In this document: piece by piece, positions 54,511 to 64,000 of the stretch
Numbering within the stretch: position 1 is the first letter of the stretch
Layout of the letters: every line of letters starts with the position of its first letter
Assembly: GCA_900457075.1 (NCBI GenBank)
Contig: UGYN01000002.1
Span: 806,001 to 870,000 of the forward strand
Reading direction: 5' to 3'
From: Serratia quinivorans
GTDB lineage: Bacteria; Pseudomonadota; Gammaproteobacteria; Enterobacterales; Enterobacteriaceae
DNA: 64,000 bases
Notes under the pieces: model-generated
What the model was told of the DNA's origin: nothing
Seen by the model: only the letters and a program-made list of their open reading frames with translations
Databases searched by the model: none
Position numbers and translations under genes: made by a program

Positions 54511-56677
54511 TCAGAACCTCACCGAAATAAAGCTTTCATAAGTCCGCGACGGCGCAATCAGCACCTGATCCGGGTAGGTCCGCTGGTAAGCATAGAGTTG
54601 ATTGGTGGCGTTTCTGATGCGAACCCCCCACGTCGACCACCGGCGTGAGCTGGTAGTCTGCAGCCAGATCGAGTGTGGTATAGGCCGGCATTTTGCGTTG
54701 ATTGGCATCGTCGTTATAACTGCTGCCCACGTAGCGCAGCGATGACGTGAGCCCCAGTTGCTGGGTCGGTTTGTAACGTGCGGTGAGGTTAGCGGTCCAG
54801 TCGGGGATGTAAGCCGGACGGTTGCCGTTATAGCTGCCTACCGGGCTACCACCGCGATATTCATCATAGCGGGCGTGGGTATAGGCCGCATTGGCAGCCA
54901 GCTCCCATTGCCAGTTGGGACGTAGCATCAGGCTTAACTCTACGCCGCGCGAAGTTTGTCGCCCGACCGCATTCAGCGTATCCGGCTGCTGCGCATTGGG
55001 CACGAACAGGTTGTCCTTGCGCAGCTCGTACAGTGCCAGCGTGGCCTCTCCCTTGTTATCCCAAAACTGCCCCTTGGCACCGATTTCCCATTGGCGTACC
55101 CGGGTGAGCGGCAGGCTGGTTTGCGCCGGGCTTAAAAAGAACAGGTCGTTGCCAGGCTCCTGGCCGGTGGTGTAGTTGGCATAGATATTGAGATTGTCGG
55201 TTAACGCGTAGCTGGGGCCCAGGCTCCAGACACTGAAGACGTAGGTGTGCTCATGGGTTTCCTCTTGTGGGCTCTGGAAATGCCAATCCATCTGCATATG
55301 GTTGTAACGTAGCTGCCCCAGCAGGGTTAAGCGGTCAGTCAGGCTAAAACGGTCTTCCAGAAAATCCAGCGTACTGGTTTTGCGTGACGTGGCGAACCGG
55401 GGTGCGCTGGCGGTCCGTTCCCTGTGAAAAATCTTCTCTGACCGGAGCCAGCAAAGGCACCTCTTCAGAGCCGGGAAAGCCGTTGGAGTAGTACTGAAAG
55501 CGCCGTTTGCTCACATCAACGCCAACCACCAGCCGGTTGTCAAAACCGCCCAGCGGCCGGTCGAACACCAGGGAGCTGCGGTTGCCGATCAGGTCATCAT
55601 CGTGGGCCAATGCCCCGAAAGAATCGCGGTTGACGTAACCGGGCTGAGTCGCCGCCGAGGCTCGAAAGCGTTCTACATTGCGCCACTCACGAAAACCACT
55701 GTAGTAGTAGAACTGGTTATGCAACTCGATTTCCGGCGTGGTGTACCAATCCAGACTGGCCTGGAACGAGGTCGCGTTGCTCTGGATCCGGCTGTCGGTC
55801 AGGTTGTTGTAGTTAATATCGCGCAGCTCTCGGGCAATCTGCCCTTCCACCAACGGCGTGCCGTAGTAAGGATTGGTGGTGCGGTTGAGCATGCGATCCA
55901 GGCTCAACGTCAGCAAGGCATTCTCCGTCAGCTTAAGCAGCAAGGCGCCGGACACCCGTTTCTGTTTGTCGCGCTCATATTGCACATTGGTGCCGCTGTC
56001 GCTACCGCTAACATCCAGCCGATAAGCCGCCACGTCATCCAACAGCGTTCCCCGGAGCCAAAGTGCAGGCGCTGGCTGTTGTAACTAGACAGCCCGTAGT
56101 CGAGCTCAACGGGCTGACGGCTGAAGGTCGGCTGGCGCGAGATCAGATTGACGCTGCCGCCGGCGGCGCTCAGGCCATTCAGCACCGAGCCGGGGCCACG
56201 CAGAACCTCTACGCCGTCGTAGTGGGATGGGTCCGCTAACTGGAGGGTACTACCGGGAGTTTCGACACCGTTATACAACCAGGATACCGGCCGAAAACCA
56301 CGGAGCGAAAAGTCATTGCTGAGCGTCGGCGAGGCCACACCTGACATACCGGGCGCATGCTCAACCACTTCGGCCAGCGTCCGGTCCCCACGCTGCTCAA
56401 TAGCCTGCTTGCTGATAACATCGACACTGCGCGGCGTTTCCTGGCGGGTCAAGCCCAGGCGTGAAGCCGTCTGGGTGACGGTATTTAACCCGCCATAGGG
56501 GCTTTGCGGCTGGGTTGATGCCTCAACGGTAACGCTGTCTTCGCAGCGCGGTGAGTTTCCGGTTTTATTGCAGTCCGCGCTGGCCTGTACGGTACCCGAC
56601 AGGCTGAAAAACAAAGCCGAAGCCAAATAATAAGGTGGTTTTTTGGGCGTGACGAAACGCCGACGTGCAGCACTCAT
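54511..56677 (-). pseudogene. TonB-dependent outer-membrane receptor, three frameshifts (probably sequence error)
   Basis: About 720 residues when repaired. The signal peptide and an unusual Cys-containing N-terminus (SADCNKTGNSPRCEDSVTVE) precede the plug: LGLTRQETPRSVDVISKQAI, TLAEVVEHAPGMSGV, FSLRGFRP, EVLRGPGSVLNGLSAAGGSVNLISRQP. The barrel follows, ending APSRTYESFISVRF. Breaks are at C runs near 56050-56053 (one missing), G run 55399-55402 (one extra) and C run 54624-54629 (one extra). Plug type resembles hydroxamate/catecholate siderophore receptors. First gene of the leftward cassette. Confidence 0.88.
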
Positions 56678-56742
56678 TTACAGCATCCCTGTGGTGAAAT
56701 AAAAACCCGGCACGGCCGGAAGACCGTTATTATATTTTTTGT

Positions 56743-56756
56743 TATGTTATAACATA
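56743..56756. promoter_or_regulatory. Perfect 14-bp AT-rich palindrome upstream of the TonB receptor
   Basis: TATGTTATAACATA lies 66 bp before the receptor start, in the divergent region shared with modE. It does not fit the Fur consensus well and only partly resembles a ModE box, so the binding protein is unknown. Confidence 0.45.
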
Positions 56757-56882
56757 TCAATAATCAGGTGCCAGTTTTTATTGTCCCTGTGTAACCGCGC
56801 CTATCACGGTTGGCGACGCATCATTTGGCGCTTTCGCCACAAATCAGCGACAATAACCCTTTTGCAGCCGACAGGACGTGTT

Positions 56883-57675
56883 ATGCAGGCCGAAATTCTT
56901 CTTACTCTAAAAACTCCAGCAAAAACTGTTCGCCGATCCGCGCCGTATCGCGCTGCTTAAGCAGGTCCGACACACCGGCTCCATCAGTCAGGGGGCTAAA
57001 TTGGCAGGCATCAGCTATAAGAGCGCCTGGGATGCAATTAACGAAATGAACCAGTTGGCGGAGCAAACGGTGGTGGAGCGCGCTACCGGCGGCAAAGGTG
57101 GCGGCGGTGCTCAGGTAACCCATTATGGTGAACGGCTGATCCAGCTTTACGACCTGCTGGGGCAGATCCAGCAAAAAGCCTTCGACGTACTGCAGCAAGA
57201 CAACCTGCCACTCGACAGCCTGCTGGCGGCCATCTCACGCTTTTCGCTGCAAACCAGCGCGCGCAACCAATTTTTCGGTACGGTGATCGAACGCGACCAT
57301 CAGCAAGTGCAGCAACATCTGGATATTTTACTGAACGACGGCAAAACCCGCCTCAGTGCAGCCATTACCCAACAAAGCGCCGATCGACTGCAGCTCTCGC
57401 CCGGTAAGGAAGTGCTGGCGCTGATTAAAGCCCCGTGGGTAAAGCTGAACACCGATCCGGCACTGGCCGGCGCGGCGGACAACTCGCTGGCAGGCGTAGT
57501 GGCCAGCATCCAGCCAGGTGCCGATCACAGCGAAGTTTTGGTCACGCTCACCGGGGGCGAAACCCTGTGCGCTACCATAACCAACGCAGAACTACAGCAG
57601 CTTAAACTGCAGCCCGGCAGTGCGGTGTATGCCTTGTTCAACGCCGATCGGGTGATTGTCGCCACGTTGTGTTAA
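56883..57675 (+). pseudogene. modE: Molybdate-responsive regulator ModE, broken by a one-base frameshift (probably sequence error)
   Basis: About 263 residues. The start MQAEILLTLK is followed by five A (56909-56913); with four, the frame reads LQQKLFADPRRIALLKQVRH and joins SISQGAKLAGISYKSAWDAI, the winged-helix domain. Two MOP domains follow (SARNQFFGTVIERDHQQVQQ and LAGVVASIQPGADHSEVLVT), which bind molybdate. ModE represses modABC through the box at the modA promoter; that site is intact, so ModE is probably functional in the organism. Confidence 0.92.
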
Positions 57676-57765
57676 ACGCAACGTAACGTTGCATTTTTGC
57701 CGATTGACATCACCCTGCAATGCGCCTATTTCTAAACAAAATAATTGCATAAAAAGGAACAGGTG

Positions 57766-59226
57766 ATGTCGTCGTTGCACATTTCGCAAGGTTCATTCCG
57801 CTTAAGCGATACCCGCACCCTGACGCTGGATGCGCTGGATATTCAGGCCGGCGACAGCTGGGCCTTTGTCGGCGCCAACGGCAGCGGTAAATCTGCGCTG
57901 GCTCGCGCACTGGCCAATGAGCTGGTGTTATTGAGCGGCGAGCGGCGCAGCGATTTCCGCCATGCGGTACGTATTTCTTTCGAACAGTTGCAAAAACTGG
58001 TCAGCGACGAATGGCAACGCAACAATACCGACCTGCTTAGCCCTGGCGAAGAAGATACCGGCCGCACCGTGGCGGAAATCATTCAGGAAGAGCTCAAGGA
58101 CCCAGCCCGCTGCGCGCAATTGGCCGAACAGTTCGGCATCACCCCGCTGTTGTCACGTCGCTTCAAATATCTTTCTACCGGCGAAACACGCAAAACCTTG
58201 CTGTGTCGGGCGCTGATGCCGCAACCCGACCTGCTGATCCTCGATGAGCCTTTTGACGGGCTGGATGTCAATTCACGCGCCCAATTAGCTGCGCTGCTGA
58301 GCGACCTTTCAGGGCATGGCTATACCCTGGTGCTGGTACTCAACCGTTTTGACGAGGTGCCGGACTTTATCCGTCAGGTGGGCGTATTGGCGGACTGTAC
58401 TTTGGCAAGCCAGGGAACGCGGCAGCAGGTACTGGTCGCTCAACTGGCCCACAGTGAAAACCTGGATGGCCTGGCGCTGCCGGAAACCGAAGATCCAGCG
58501 CAAAAAACCACGCTGCCGGCAGACCAGCCATTAATCATCCTGCGTGATGGCGTGGTCAGTTATAACGATCAACCGATCCTCAATCATCTCGACTGGCAGG
58601 TTAACCCCGGCGAGCACTGGCAGATCGTCGGCCCGAACGGCGCCGGTAAATCCACCCTGCTCAGCCTGATCACCGGCGATCATCCCCAAGGGTACAGTAA
58701 CGATCTCACCCTGTTTGGCCGCCGTCGCGGCAGCGGGGAAACCATCTGGGATATCAAACGCCATATCGGCTACGTCAGCAGCAGCCTGCACCTGGACTAC
58801 CGCGTCAGTGCCAGCGTACGTACCGTGATCCTGTCCGGTTTCTTCGATTCGATTGGCATTTATCAGGCGGTGTCCGATCGCCAGCGGCAATTGGCCGACC
58901 AATGGCTGGCACTGCTGGGGCTGGGTGGCTCAAAGGGAGAAGCGCCGTTCCATAGCCTGTCCTGGGGGCAGCAGCGGTTGGCATTGATTGCCCGCGCACT
59001 GGTCAAGCACCCGGCGCTGCTGATCCTCGACGAACCGCTACAGGGGCTGGATCCGCTCAATCGCCAGCTGGTACGCCGTTTTGTCGACGTGTTGATCGGT
59101 CAGGGCGCAACCCAGCTGTTGTTTGTTTCGCACCATGCAGAGGACGCGCCACAGAGTATTACCCACCGCCTGAGCTTTGTGCCTGACGGCGACGGCTATC
59201 GCTACCAGCACGATACGCTGAACTGA
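57766..59226 (+). CDS. modF: Double ABC ATPase ModF
   Basis: 486 residues from the ATG at 57766 (AGGAACAGGTG precedes). Two ABC domains: GANGSGKSALARAL, YLSTGETRKTLLCRAL and LLILDEPFDGLD; then GPNGAGKSTLLSLI, SLSWGQQRLALIARAL and LLILDEPLQGLDP. Known as ModF/PhrA in E. coli, co-transcribed with modE; function in molybdenum metabolism not settled. No membrane domain. Confidence 0.94.
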   Translation: MSSLHISQGSFRLSDTRTLTLDALDIQAGDSWAFVGANGSGKSALARALANELVLLSGERRSDFRHAVRISFEQLQKLVSDEWQRNNTDLLSPGEEDTGRTVAEIIQEELKDPARCAQLAEQFGITPLLSRRFKYLSTGETRKTLLCRALMPQPDLLILDEPFDGLDVNSRAQLAALLSDLSGHGYTLVLVLNRFDEVPDFIRQVGVLADCTLASQGTRQQVLVAQLAHSENLDGLALPETEDPAQKTTLPADQPLIILRDGVVSYNDQPILNHLDWQVNPGEHWQIVGPNGAGKSTLLSLITGDHPQGYSNDLTLFGRRRGSGETIWDIKRHIGYVSSSLHLDYRVSASVRTVILSGFFDSIGIYQAVSDRQRQLADQWLALLGLGGSKGEAPFHSLSWGQQRLALIARALVKHPALLILDEPLQGLDPLNRQLVRRFVDVLIGQGATQLLFVSHHAEDAPQSITHRLSFVPDGDGYRYQHDTLN

Positions 59227-59343
59227 AAAATCCGGATGGGGGCTTTGCCACTCATCCGATGACATATCCGGCAACACTTCCCCGGTAACACATCACATTT
59301 GGCCTTTTATCATAAGGGGAAAGGATTCGTTTCTGGAGACACT

Positions 59344-59916
59344 ATGTCCGCCGCACTGATTATTATCGATCTTATCGACGATTTGATTGGCCCCAAAGGG
59401 CGTGCAAATCATTGCCGTGAACAGGTGATCGCGCAAAATCTGATTGCCAACACCAATGCCGCAGCGGCTTACGCTCGGGTACGCAAAATTCCGGTGATTT
59501 GGGTGCGCGTCGGTTTTGCCGATGACTATCACGATATTCCCGCCCACTCTCCGCTGTTCAACCACCTAAAACAGATCGGCGCGCTGCGTTTAAGCAGTGT
59601 AGGTTGCCAGTGGGAGCAGGATTTGCAGGTATTACCTGCGGATTTTCAGTTCGAAAAGAACGGTGTTTGCGCCTTTGCCGGTAACAATTTGTTAGCCTGG
59701 CTGCAGCAGCATCACTGCCATCATTTGTTGCTGGGCGGCGTCAGTACCCCGCTGGCAATCGAGAGCACCGCCAGACAGGCGCACGACGCCGGTTTTCAGG
59801 TCAGCATCTTGCAGGACTTGTGCGCCGCACCAACTCTGGAGATGCACCAGCAGAGCCTGGATATTCTGCAGAATCTGGCGGAAATCACTCGTTCATCGGC
59901 CTGGATGAAGGGCTGA
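59344..59916 (+). CDS. Isochorismatase-like hydrolase family protein lacking the catalytic cysteine
   Basis: 190 residues from the ATG at 59344. Asp9 in LIIIDLIDD and Lys105 in FEKNGVCAFAG fit the family triad, but the loop normally reading TxxC reads GGVSTPLAIESTAR, with Ala138 where the nucleophilic Cys is expected. Isochorismatases proper (PhzD/EntB type) also lack that Cys, whereas nicotinamidase-like members need it. Substrate unknown. It follows modF by 117 bp and has GGAGACACT before the ATG. Confidence 0.82.
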   Translation: MSAALIIIDLIDDLIGPKGRANHCREQVIAQNLIANTNAAAAYARVRKIPVIWVRVGFADDYHDIPAHSPLFNHLKQIGALRLSSVGCQWEQDLQVLPADFQFEKNGVCAFAGNNLLAWLQQHHCHHLLLGGVSTPLAIESTARQAHDAGFQVSILQDLCAAPTLEMHQQSLDILQNLAEITRSSAWMKG

Positions 59917-60069
59917 ACGCACTATTTCACCCACTGCACCGACCTTTACTGTCATTTCACTGTGCTACTATCCAAAATAGTGCCCAACTCACCGATCATC
60001 AGCACACCGATAAAGCAATGATTGCCTTCGGTAATGGGCACCGTGTGCATATTTTAAAGGGACATAGTT

Positions 60070-60888
60070 ATGTGGGGCGTACTGGCTACGGCGTTATTCT
60101 TTTTGCCATTTAACCGGCTTATTGCCTGGGTAATTTTGGCCGCATCGGCAGGAATGGGGATGTACCATGGAGTACTGACCCCGCTCAGCCTGGCGTGTTT
60201 ATTAGGTATTGTCGCTCTTGCAGGATTGCGACACCATTTTCGTGCTCGGCGCAATCTGGCGGTTGCACTCGAAGTACTGGTGGTTGCAAGCTGTGTGGCG
60301 TTATTCCTGCATTGGGTGCCGGGGTTCCATAACCAGTTGATGATTGACGGTGATAAAGCCGGCCCGTTGAGCGCGCCGTTCACCATGTATTACAACTTCG
60401 ACAAGGCGCTGGTGCCTTTCCTGCTGTTTGCCTGTTTGCCTACGTTGTTTACGGCGCAAACCGGTAAAAGCGCTAACAAATCCGGTTGGATCGCGCTGAT
60501 TATCAGCGTCCCGGCCTTGCTGCTGTTGGCGGTGGCGCTCGGCGGCCTGAAGATTGAATTGCATGCCCCAGCCTGGATCCTGGCATTTATCATGGCCAAC
60601 CTGTTCTTTGTCTGTATGGCCGAAGAAGCGCTGTTCCGTGGCTATCTGCAGCAACGTCTCAGCCAGTGGTTAGGGGCCTGGCCGGCATTGATTATCGCCG
60701 CACTGATCTTCGGCGCAGCGCACCTGGCCGGCGGTATGCTGATGGTGGCTTTCGCTACGCTTGCCGGGCTGATTTACGGTCTGGCGTGGATGTGGAGCGG
60801 CCGCCTGCGGGTGCCGATTCTGTTCCACTTCGGGCTTAATCTGACCCATCTGCTGCTGTTCACTTACCCGCTGTACCAGCACCCCTGA
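60070..60888 (+). CDS. CPBP-family intramembrane metalloprotease
   Basis: 272 residues, eight hydrophobic segments. The Abi/CPBP motifs are EEALFRGYLQQRL (EExxxR), FGAAHLAGG (FxxxH) and LFHFGLNLTHLL (HxxxN/B). Glutamates and His lie within the membrane and coordinate the metal. Substrate unknown; a role in envelope protein or peptide processing is generic for the family. A terminator hairpin follows. Confidence 0.9.
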   Translation: MWGVLATALFFLPFNRLIAWVILAASAGMGMYHGVLTPLSLACLLGIVALAGLRHHFRARRNLAVALEVLVVASCVALFLHWVPGFHNQLMIDGDKAGPLSAPFTMYYNFDKALVPFLLFACLPTLFTAQTGKSANKSGWIALIISVPALLLLAVALGGLKIELHAPAWILAFIMANLFFVCMAEEALFRGYLQQRLSQWLGAWPALIIAALIFGAAHLAGGMLMVAFATLAGLIYGLAWMWSGRLRVPILFHFGLNLTHLLLFTYPLYQHP

Positions 60889-60895
60889 TCCTCAG

Positions 60896-60921
60896 AACCG
60901 GCAGGCAAATCCCTGCCGGTT
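60896..60921 (+). terminator. Terminator-like hairpin after the CPBP gene
   Basis: AACCGGCAGG pairs with CCTGCCGGTT around a 6-nt loop, 7 bp after the stop. Confidence 0.7.
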
Positions 60922-61015
60922 ATGCCGCTGAAAGCGCTATCACTCGCCCCTGATTGTTACTTTTCCTGCTTTCTTTCCCCTGCCGTTCTAGCGGTATTCT
61001 TGCTTGTGTCACGCC

Positions 61016-61090
61016 GTGTAAACGATTCCATTTTTCGCTCTGGATCACCTTTTTACTCCAAAGGACATGCTATATTTTTGGCCATAGTTA
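61016..61090 (+). promoter_or_regulatory. gal promoter with Gal repressor operator
   Basis: GTGTAAACGATTCCAT at 61016-61031 differs from the E. coli external gal operator (ending CCAC) by one base. A -10-like TGCTATATT (extended -10) follows at 61068-61076, with GGATCACC between, at the place of the CRP site. The arrangement matches E. coli galP1. Confidence 0.82.
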
Positions 61091-61173
61091 TCCATTTACA
61101 TGAGTCAAATGGGCGTTAGCGGTAGGTGAAAGCGATTACACACAGCCGCAGCGACCAAGAAAAAGGAACCGTC

Positions 61174-62226
61174 ATGACGGATTTTAATCCCATCGATCAT
61201 CCCCATCGCCGCTACAACCCGCTGACCGGTCAATGGGTATTGGTATCACCGCACCGCGCCAAACGTCCCTGGCAGGGCCAGCAGGAAGCCGCACAGCTTG
61301 AAACACTGCCGCAGCACGATCCGGACTGCTTCCTCTGCCCGGGGAATACCCGCGTCACCGGTGATAAGAACCCGGATTATCAAAACACCTATGTGTTCAC
61401 CAATGACTTTGCCGCGCTGATGACGGACACTCCGCTAGCGCCGGAGAGTCAGGATCCCTTAATGCGTTGCCAGAGCGCACGCGGCACCAGCCGGGTGATC
61501 TGCTTCTCCCCCGATCACAGCAAAACCCTGCCGGAGCTAACGCTGCCGGCCCTGGAAAGCGTGATCGCCGCCTGGCAGGAACAGACCGCCGACCTGGGAC
61601 GCCGCTATCCGTGGGTGCAGGTATTTGAAAATAAAGGCGCGGCGATGGGCTGTTCCAACCCGCATCCGCATGGCCAGGTTTGGGCCAACAGTTTCCTGCC
61701 CAATGAAGCTGAACATGAAGATCGCCTGCAGCACGAGTATTTCCAGCAGCACCAATCCTCAATGCTGCTGGACTACGTGCAGCGCGAACAGGCTGACGGC
61801 AGCCGCACGGTGGTAGAAACCGAACACTGGCTGGCGGTCGTCCCCTACTGGGCCGCCTGGCCGTTTGAGACGCTGTTACTGCCGAAAACCGCAGTGCAAC
61901 GCATTACCGATCTTGACGCCGCACAGAGCAGCGATTTGGCGCTGGCACTGAAAAAGCTTACCAGCCGTTACGACAACCTTTTCCAATGTTCCTTCCCCTA
62001 CTCCATGGGCTGGCACGGCGCACCGTTCAATGATGCGGATAACCGCCACTGGCAGCTGCATGCCCATTTCTATCCCCCACTGCTGCGTTCCGCCACGGTG
62101 CGTAAATTTATGGTGGGTTATGAGTTGCTGGCGGAAACCCAGCGTGATTTGACCGCAGAACAGGCCGCAGAACGTCTGCGTGCCGTTAGCGATATTCATT
62201 ACCGTGAAGCCGGAGCCAAAAAATGA
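61174..62226 (+). CDS. galT: Galactose-1-phosphate uridylyltransferase GalT
   Basis: 350 residues from the ATG at 61174 (AAAAGGAACC precedes). Zn ligands in DCFLCPGN, the active-site [10 protein letters not shown] (HxH with nucleophilic His) and [10 protein letters not shown] are present. It converts Gal-1-P and UDP-Glc in the Leloir pathway. Here it is the first gene of the operon; galE, normally first, is absent. Confidence 0.97.
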   Translation: MTDFNPIDHPHRRYNPLTGQWVLVSPHRAKRPWQGQQEAAQLETLPQHDPDCFLCPGNTRVTGDKNPDYQNTYVFTNDFAALMTDTPLAPESQDPLMRCQSARGTSRVICFSPDHSKTLPELTLPALESVIAAWQEQTADLGRRYPWVQVFENKGAAMGCSNPHPHGQVWANSFLPNEAEHEDRLQHEYFQQHQSSMLLDYVQREQADGSRTVVETEHWLAVVPYWAAWPFETLLLPKTAVQRITDLDAAQSSDLALALKKLTSRYDNLFQCSFPYSMGWHGAPFNDADNRHWQLHAHFYPPLLRSATVRKFMVGYELLAETQRDLTAEQAAERLRAVSDIHYREAGAKK

Positions 62227-63375
62227 GTTTGAAGAACCTTACCCACGCCCTGTTTACCGAACGTTTTGGCTACGCCCCCACGCTGACTATTCAGGCCCCT
62301 GGCCGGGTGAATTTGATCGGCGAACACACCGACTATAACGACGGTTTTGTGCTGCCGTGCGCCATTGACTATCAGACGGTGATCGCCTGCGCCAAACGCG
62401 ACGACCGTCAGATCCGGGTGATCGCCGCCGATTACGAAGGTCAGCAGGATCAATTCTCACTGGACAGCCCGATCGTCAGCCATCCGGATCAACGTTGGTC
62501 CGATTATGTACGCGGAGTGATCAAACACCTGCAGCAGCGTAATGCCGATTTTGGCGGCGCGGATCTGGTGATTTCCGGTAATGTGCCGCAGGGCGCCGGT
62601 CTCAGTTCTTCTGCCTCGCTGGAAGTTGCCGTTGGCCAGGCCATGCAGGCGCTGTATGCCCTGCCGCTGGATGGCGTAGCACTGGCGCTCAATGGTCAGG
62701 AAGCGGAAAACCAGTTCGTCGGCTGCAACTGCGGGATTATGGATCAGTTGATTTCCGCACTCGGTGAAAAAGACCATGCGTTGCTGATCGATTGCCGCAC
62801 ATTGGAGACCCGGGCGGTATCGGTGCCGGAAGATATTGCCGTGGTGATCATCAATTCCAATGTGAAGCGCGGGTTGGTGGACAGCGAATACAACACTCGT
62901 CGCGAGCAGTGTGAAGAGGCCGCACGCTTCTTCGGCGTCAAGGCGCTGCGCGACGTCAGCCCGGATCTGTTTTTTCCCGATCCAGCATGAACTGGATCCG
63001 ATCGTCGCCAAACGAGCGCGCCACGTGATCAGCGAAAACGATCGAACCCTGGCCGCAGCCGATGCGCTGGCCGCCGGTGATATGAAACTGATGGGCAAAT
63101 TGATGGCAGAGTCACACGTCTCAATGCGCGATGACTTTGAAATTACCGTGCCGCCGATTGACCGGCTGGTAGAGATCGTTAAATCGGTTATCGGCGATCG
63201 CGGCGGTGTGCGCATGACCGGTGGCGGCTTTGGCGGCTGCATTGTGGCCTTGATGCCGCTGGCGCTGGTAGAACCGGTTCGCGCAGCCGTGGCACGCGAA
63301 TATCCGTTGCAGACCAACGGGCTGAAAGAAACCTTTTACGTCTGCAAAGCGTCAGAGGGGGCCGGTACATGCTAA
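62223..63375 (+). pseudogene. galK: Galactokinase GalK, broken by a one-base frameshift (probably sequence error)
   Basis: About 383 residues. [44 protein letters not shown] and [12 protein letters not shown] (catalytic Asp) are intact. Six T at 62970-62975 should be five: [20 protein letters not shown] then continues to [15 protein letters not shown], motif 3. The start overlaps the galT stop as ATGA; the stop overlaps galM by 7 bp. It phosphorylates galactose. Confidence 0.93.
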
Positions 63376-64000
63376 GCGACAGCCAGACGCTGGCTCCGGA
63401 CGGCCAGCCTTATCAGTTAACCCAGTTGAAAAACGCCGGCGGGATGACCGTCACGCTGATGGATTGGGGCGCTACCTGGCTTTCCGCCGTACTGCCGCTG
63501 AAGTCAGGCAAAACGCGTGAACTGCTGCTGGGTTGCCAAACACCGGCGGATTATCTGCAGCAGGCAGCCTACCTGGGGCTACCGTCGGCCGCTATGCCAA
63601 CCGCATCGCTAACGCCAGCCTGTTGATTGATGGCAAGCCGCATCCGCTGGTGGCCAATCAGGGGGAACACCAGTTACACGGCGGGCCGGAGGGCTTCAAC
63701 ACCCGCCGCTGGCGGATTGTTCAGCAGGATGAACAGCAGGTGAGTTACGCGCTGCATTCGCCAGACGGCGACCAGGGGTTTCCCGGTAACCTCGACGTGC
63801 AGGTCAACTACCGCCTCACCGCCGATAATCGCCTGGAAATCAGCTATCAGGCGCGGACCGACAGCGCCTGCCCGGTCAACCTGACCAACCACGCCTACTT
63901 CAACCTGGACGGTGCCAGCACCGATGCCCGTCACCAGCGGCTGCAACTGTTTGCCGACCGCTATCTGCCGGTCGACAGCGAGGGGATCCCCAGCGCCTCC
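63369..64000 (+). pseudogene. galM: Aldose 1-epimerase GalM, partial at window end, one-base frameshift (probably sequence error)
   Basis: The protein begins LTQLKNAGGMTVTLMDWGAT and reads normally to QQAAYLG. Four G near 63577-63580 should be five: GATVGRYANRIANASLLIDG then follows, the family signature containing NRI. Later HGGPEGFNTRRW (catalytic His region) and NLTNHAYFNLDG (second His) are in the repaired frame. The window ends before the C-terminal third with the catalytic Glu. Converts beta- to alpha-galactose. Confidence 0.9.

Noticed and set aside
56743..56756. ModE or Fur operator upstream of the TonB receptor
   Set aside because: The palindrome fits neither consensus well; reported as an unassigned palindrome.
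1..64000. CRISPR arrays, tRNA or rRNA genes, insertion sequences
   Set aside because: No regularly spaced direct repeats, tRNA-like cloverleaf, rRNA segments or transposase genes were recognised; the dispersed repeats are ERIC elements.

Overview
The window comes from an enteric gamma-proteobacterium, most likely Serratia or a close relative (Yersiniaceae). This rests on E. coli-like synteny (rhlE-cecR-ybhGFSR, ybhL-moaEDCBA-ybhK-uvrB, bioDCFB/bioA, ybhB-pgl-ybhA-modCBA-acrZ, modEF, gal), four ERIC elements, a Moco riboswitch, and clear BirA, ModE, LexA and Gal operators. The species assignment is inference; no rRNA is present.

Layout. 1-1.7 kb: the end of a LysR regulator, an arylamine N-acetyltransferase and a broken small ORF. 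1.7-14.5 kb: an accessory surface-structure island. Reading leftward it holds a major pilin, minor pilin, usher, chaperone, three further minor subunits, a stand-alone reverse transcriptase (RT), a probable tip adhesin, then a PglL/Wzy-type O-oligosaccharyltransferase and a LuxR-type regulator. A membrane-anchored ToxR/CadC-like regulator with a small exported partner is divergent from it. 14.5-20.6 kb: dusC, a D-2-hydroxyacid dehydrogenase/Usp/IclR cluster and a divergent EmrAB-like efflux pair. 20.8-28.3 kb: rhlE, then cecR-ybhGFSR (ABC drug exporter). 28.5-35.9 kb: ybhL, the molybdopterin operon under a Moco riboswitch, ybhK, a VF530-family gene and uvrB. 36-39.6 kb: a 1-kb gene-free stretch, an orphan UrtE-like ATPase and an orphan phage tailspike-like gene. 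39.7-44.7 kb: biotin genes. 44.7-50.7 kb: a DUF1232 gene, ybhB, pgl, ybhA, modCBA and acrZ. 50.9-56.7 kb: a metal-chelate uptake cassette (TonB receptor, binding protein, methyltransferase, permease, ATPase) placed inside the molybdate locus. 56.9-64 kb: modE, modF, an isochorismatase-like gene, a CPBP protease, then galT-galK-galM with a conserved gal promoter but no galE.

The most interesting locus is the fimbrial operon. The RT (YxDD motif intact as YMDD) is translationally coupled to the preceding pilin gene by an 8-nt overlap and is followed 38 nt later by the adhesin gene, whose base composition is unlike its neighbours. A 190-nt non-coding gap with strong hairpins follows the adhesin. 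I could not find the template/variable repeat pair of a diversity-generating retroelement by eye, nor retron hallmarks, so the RT's role is open.

Quality warning: single-base frameshifts, mostly in short homopolymers, interrupt at least eight genes, including conserved ones (ybhF, bioC, modE, galK, galM). The pattern looks like sequencing or assembly error rather than decay, and it also weakens a phase-variation reading of the C7 tract in one fimbrial gene.
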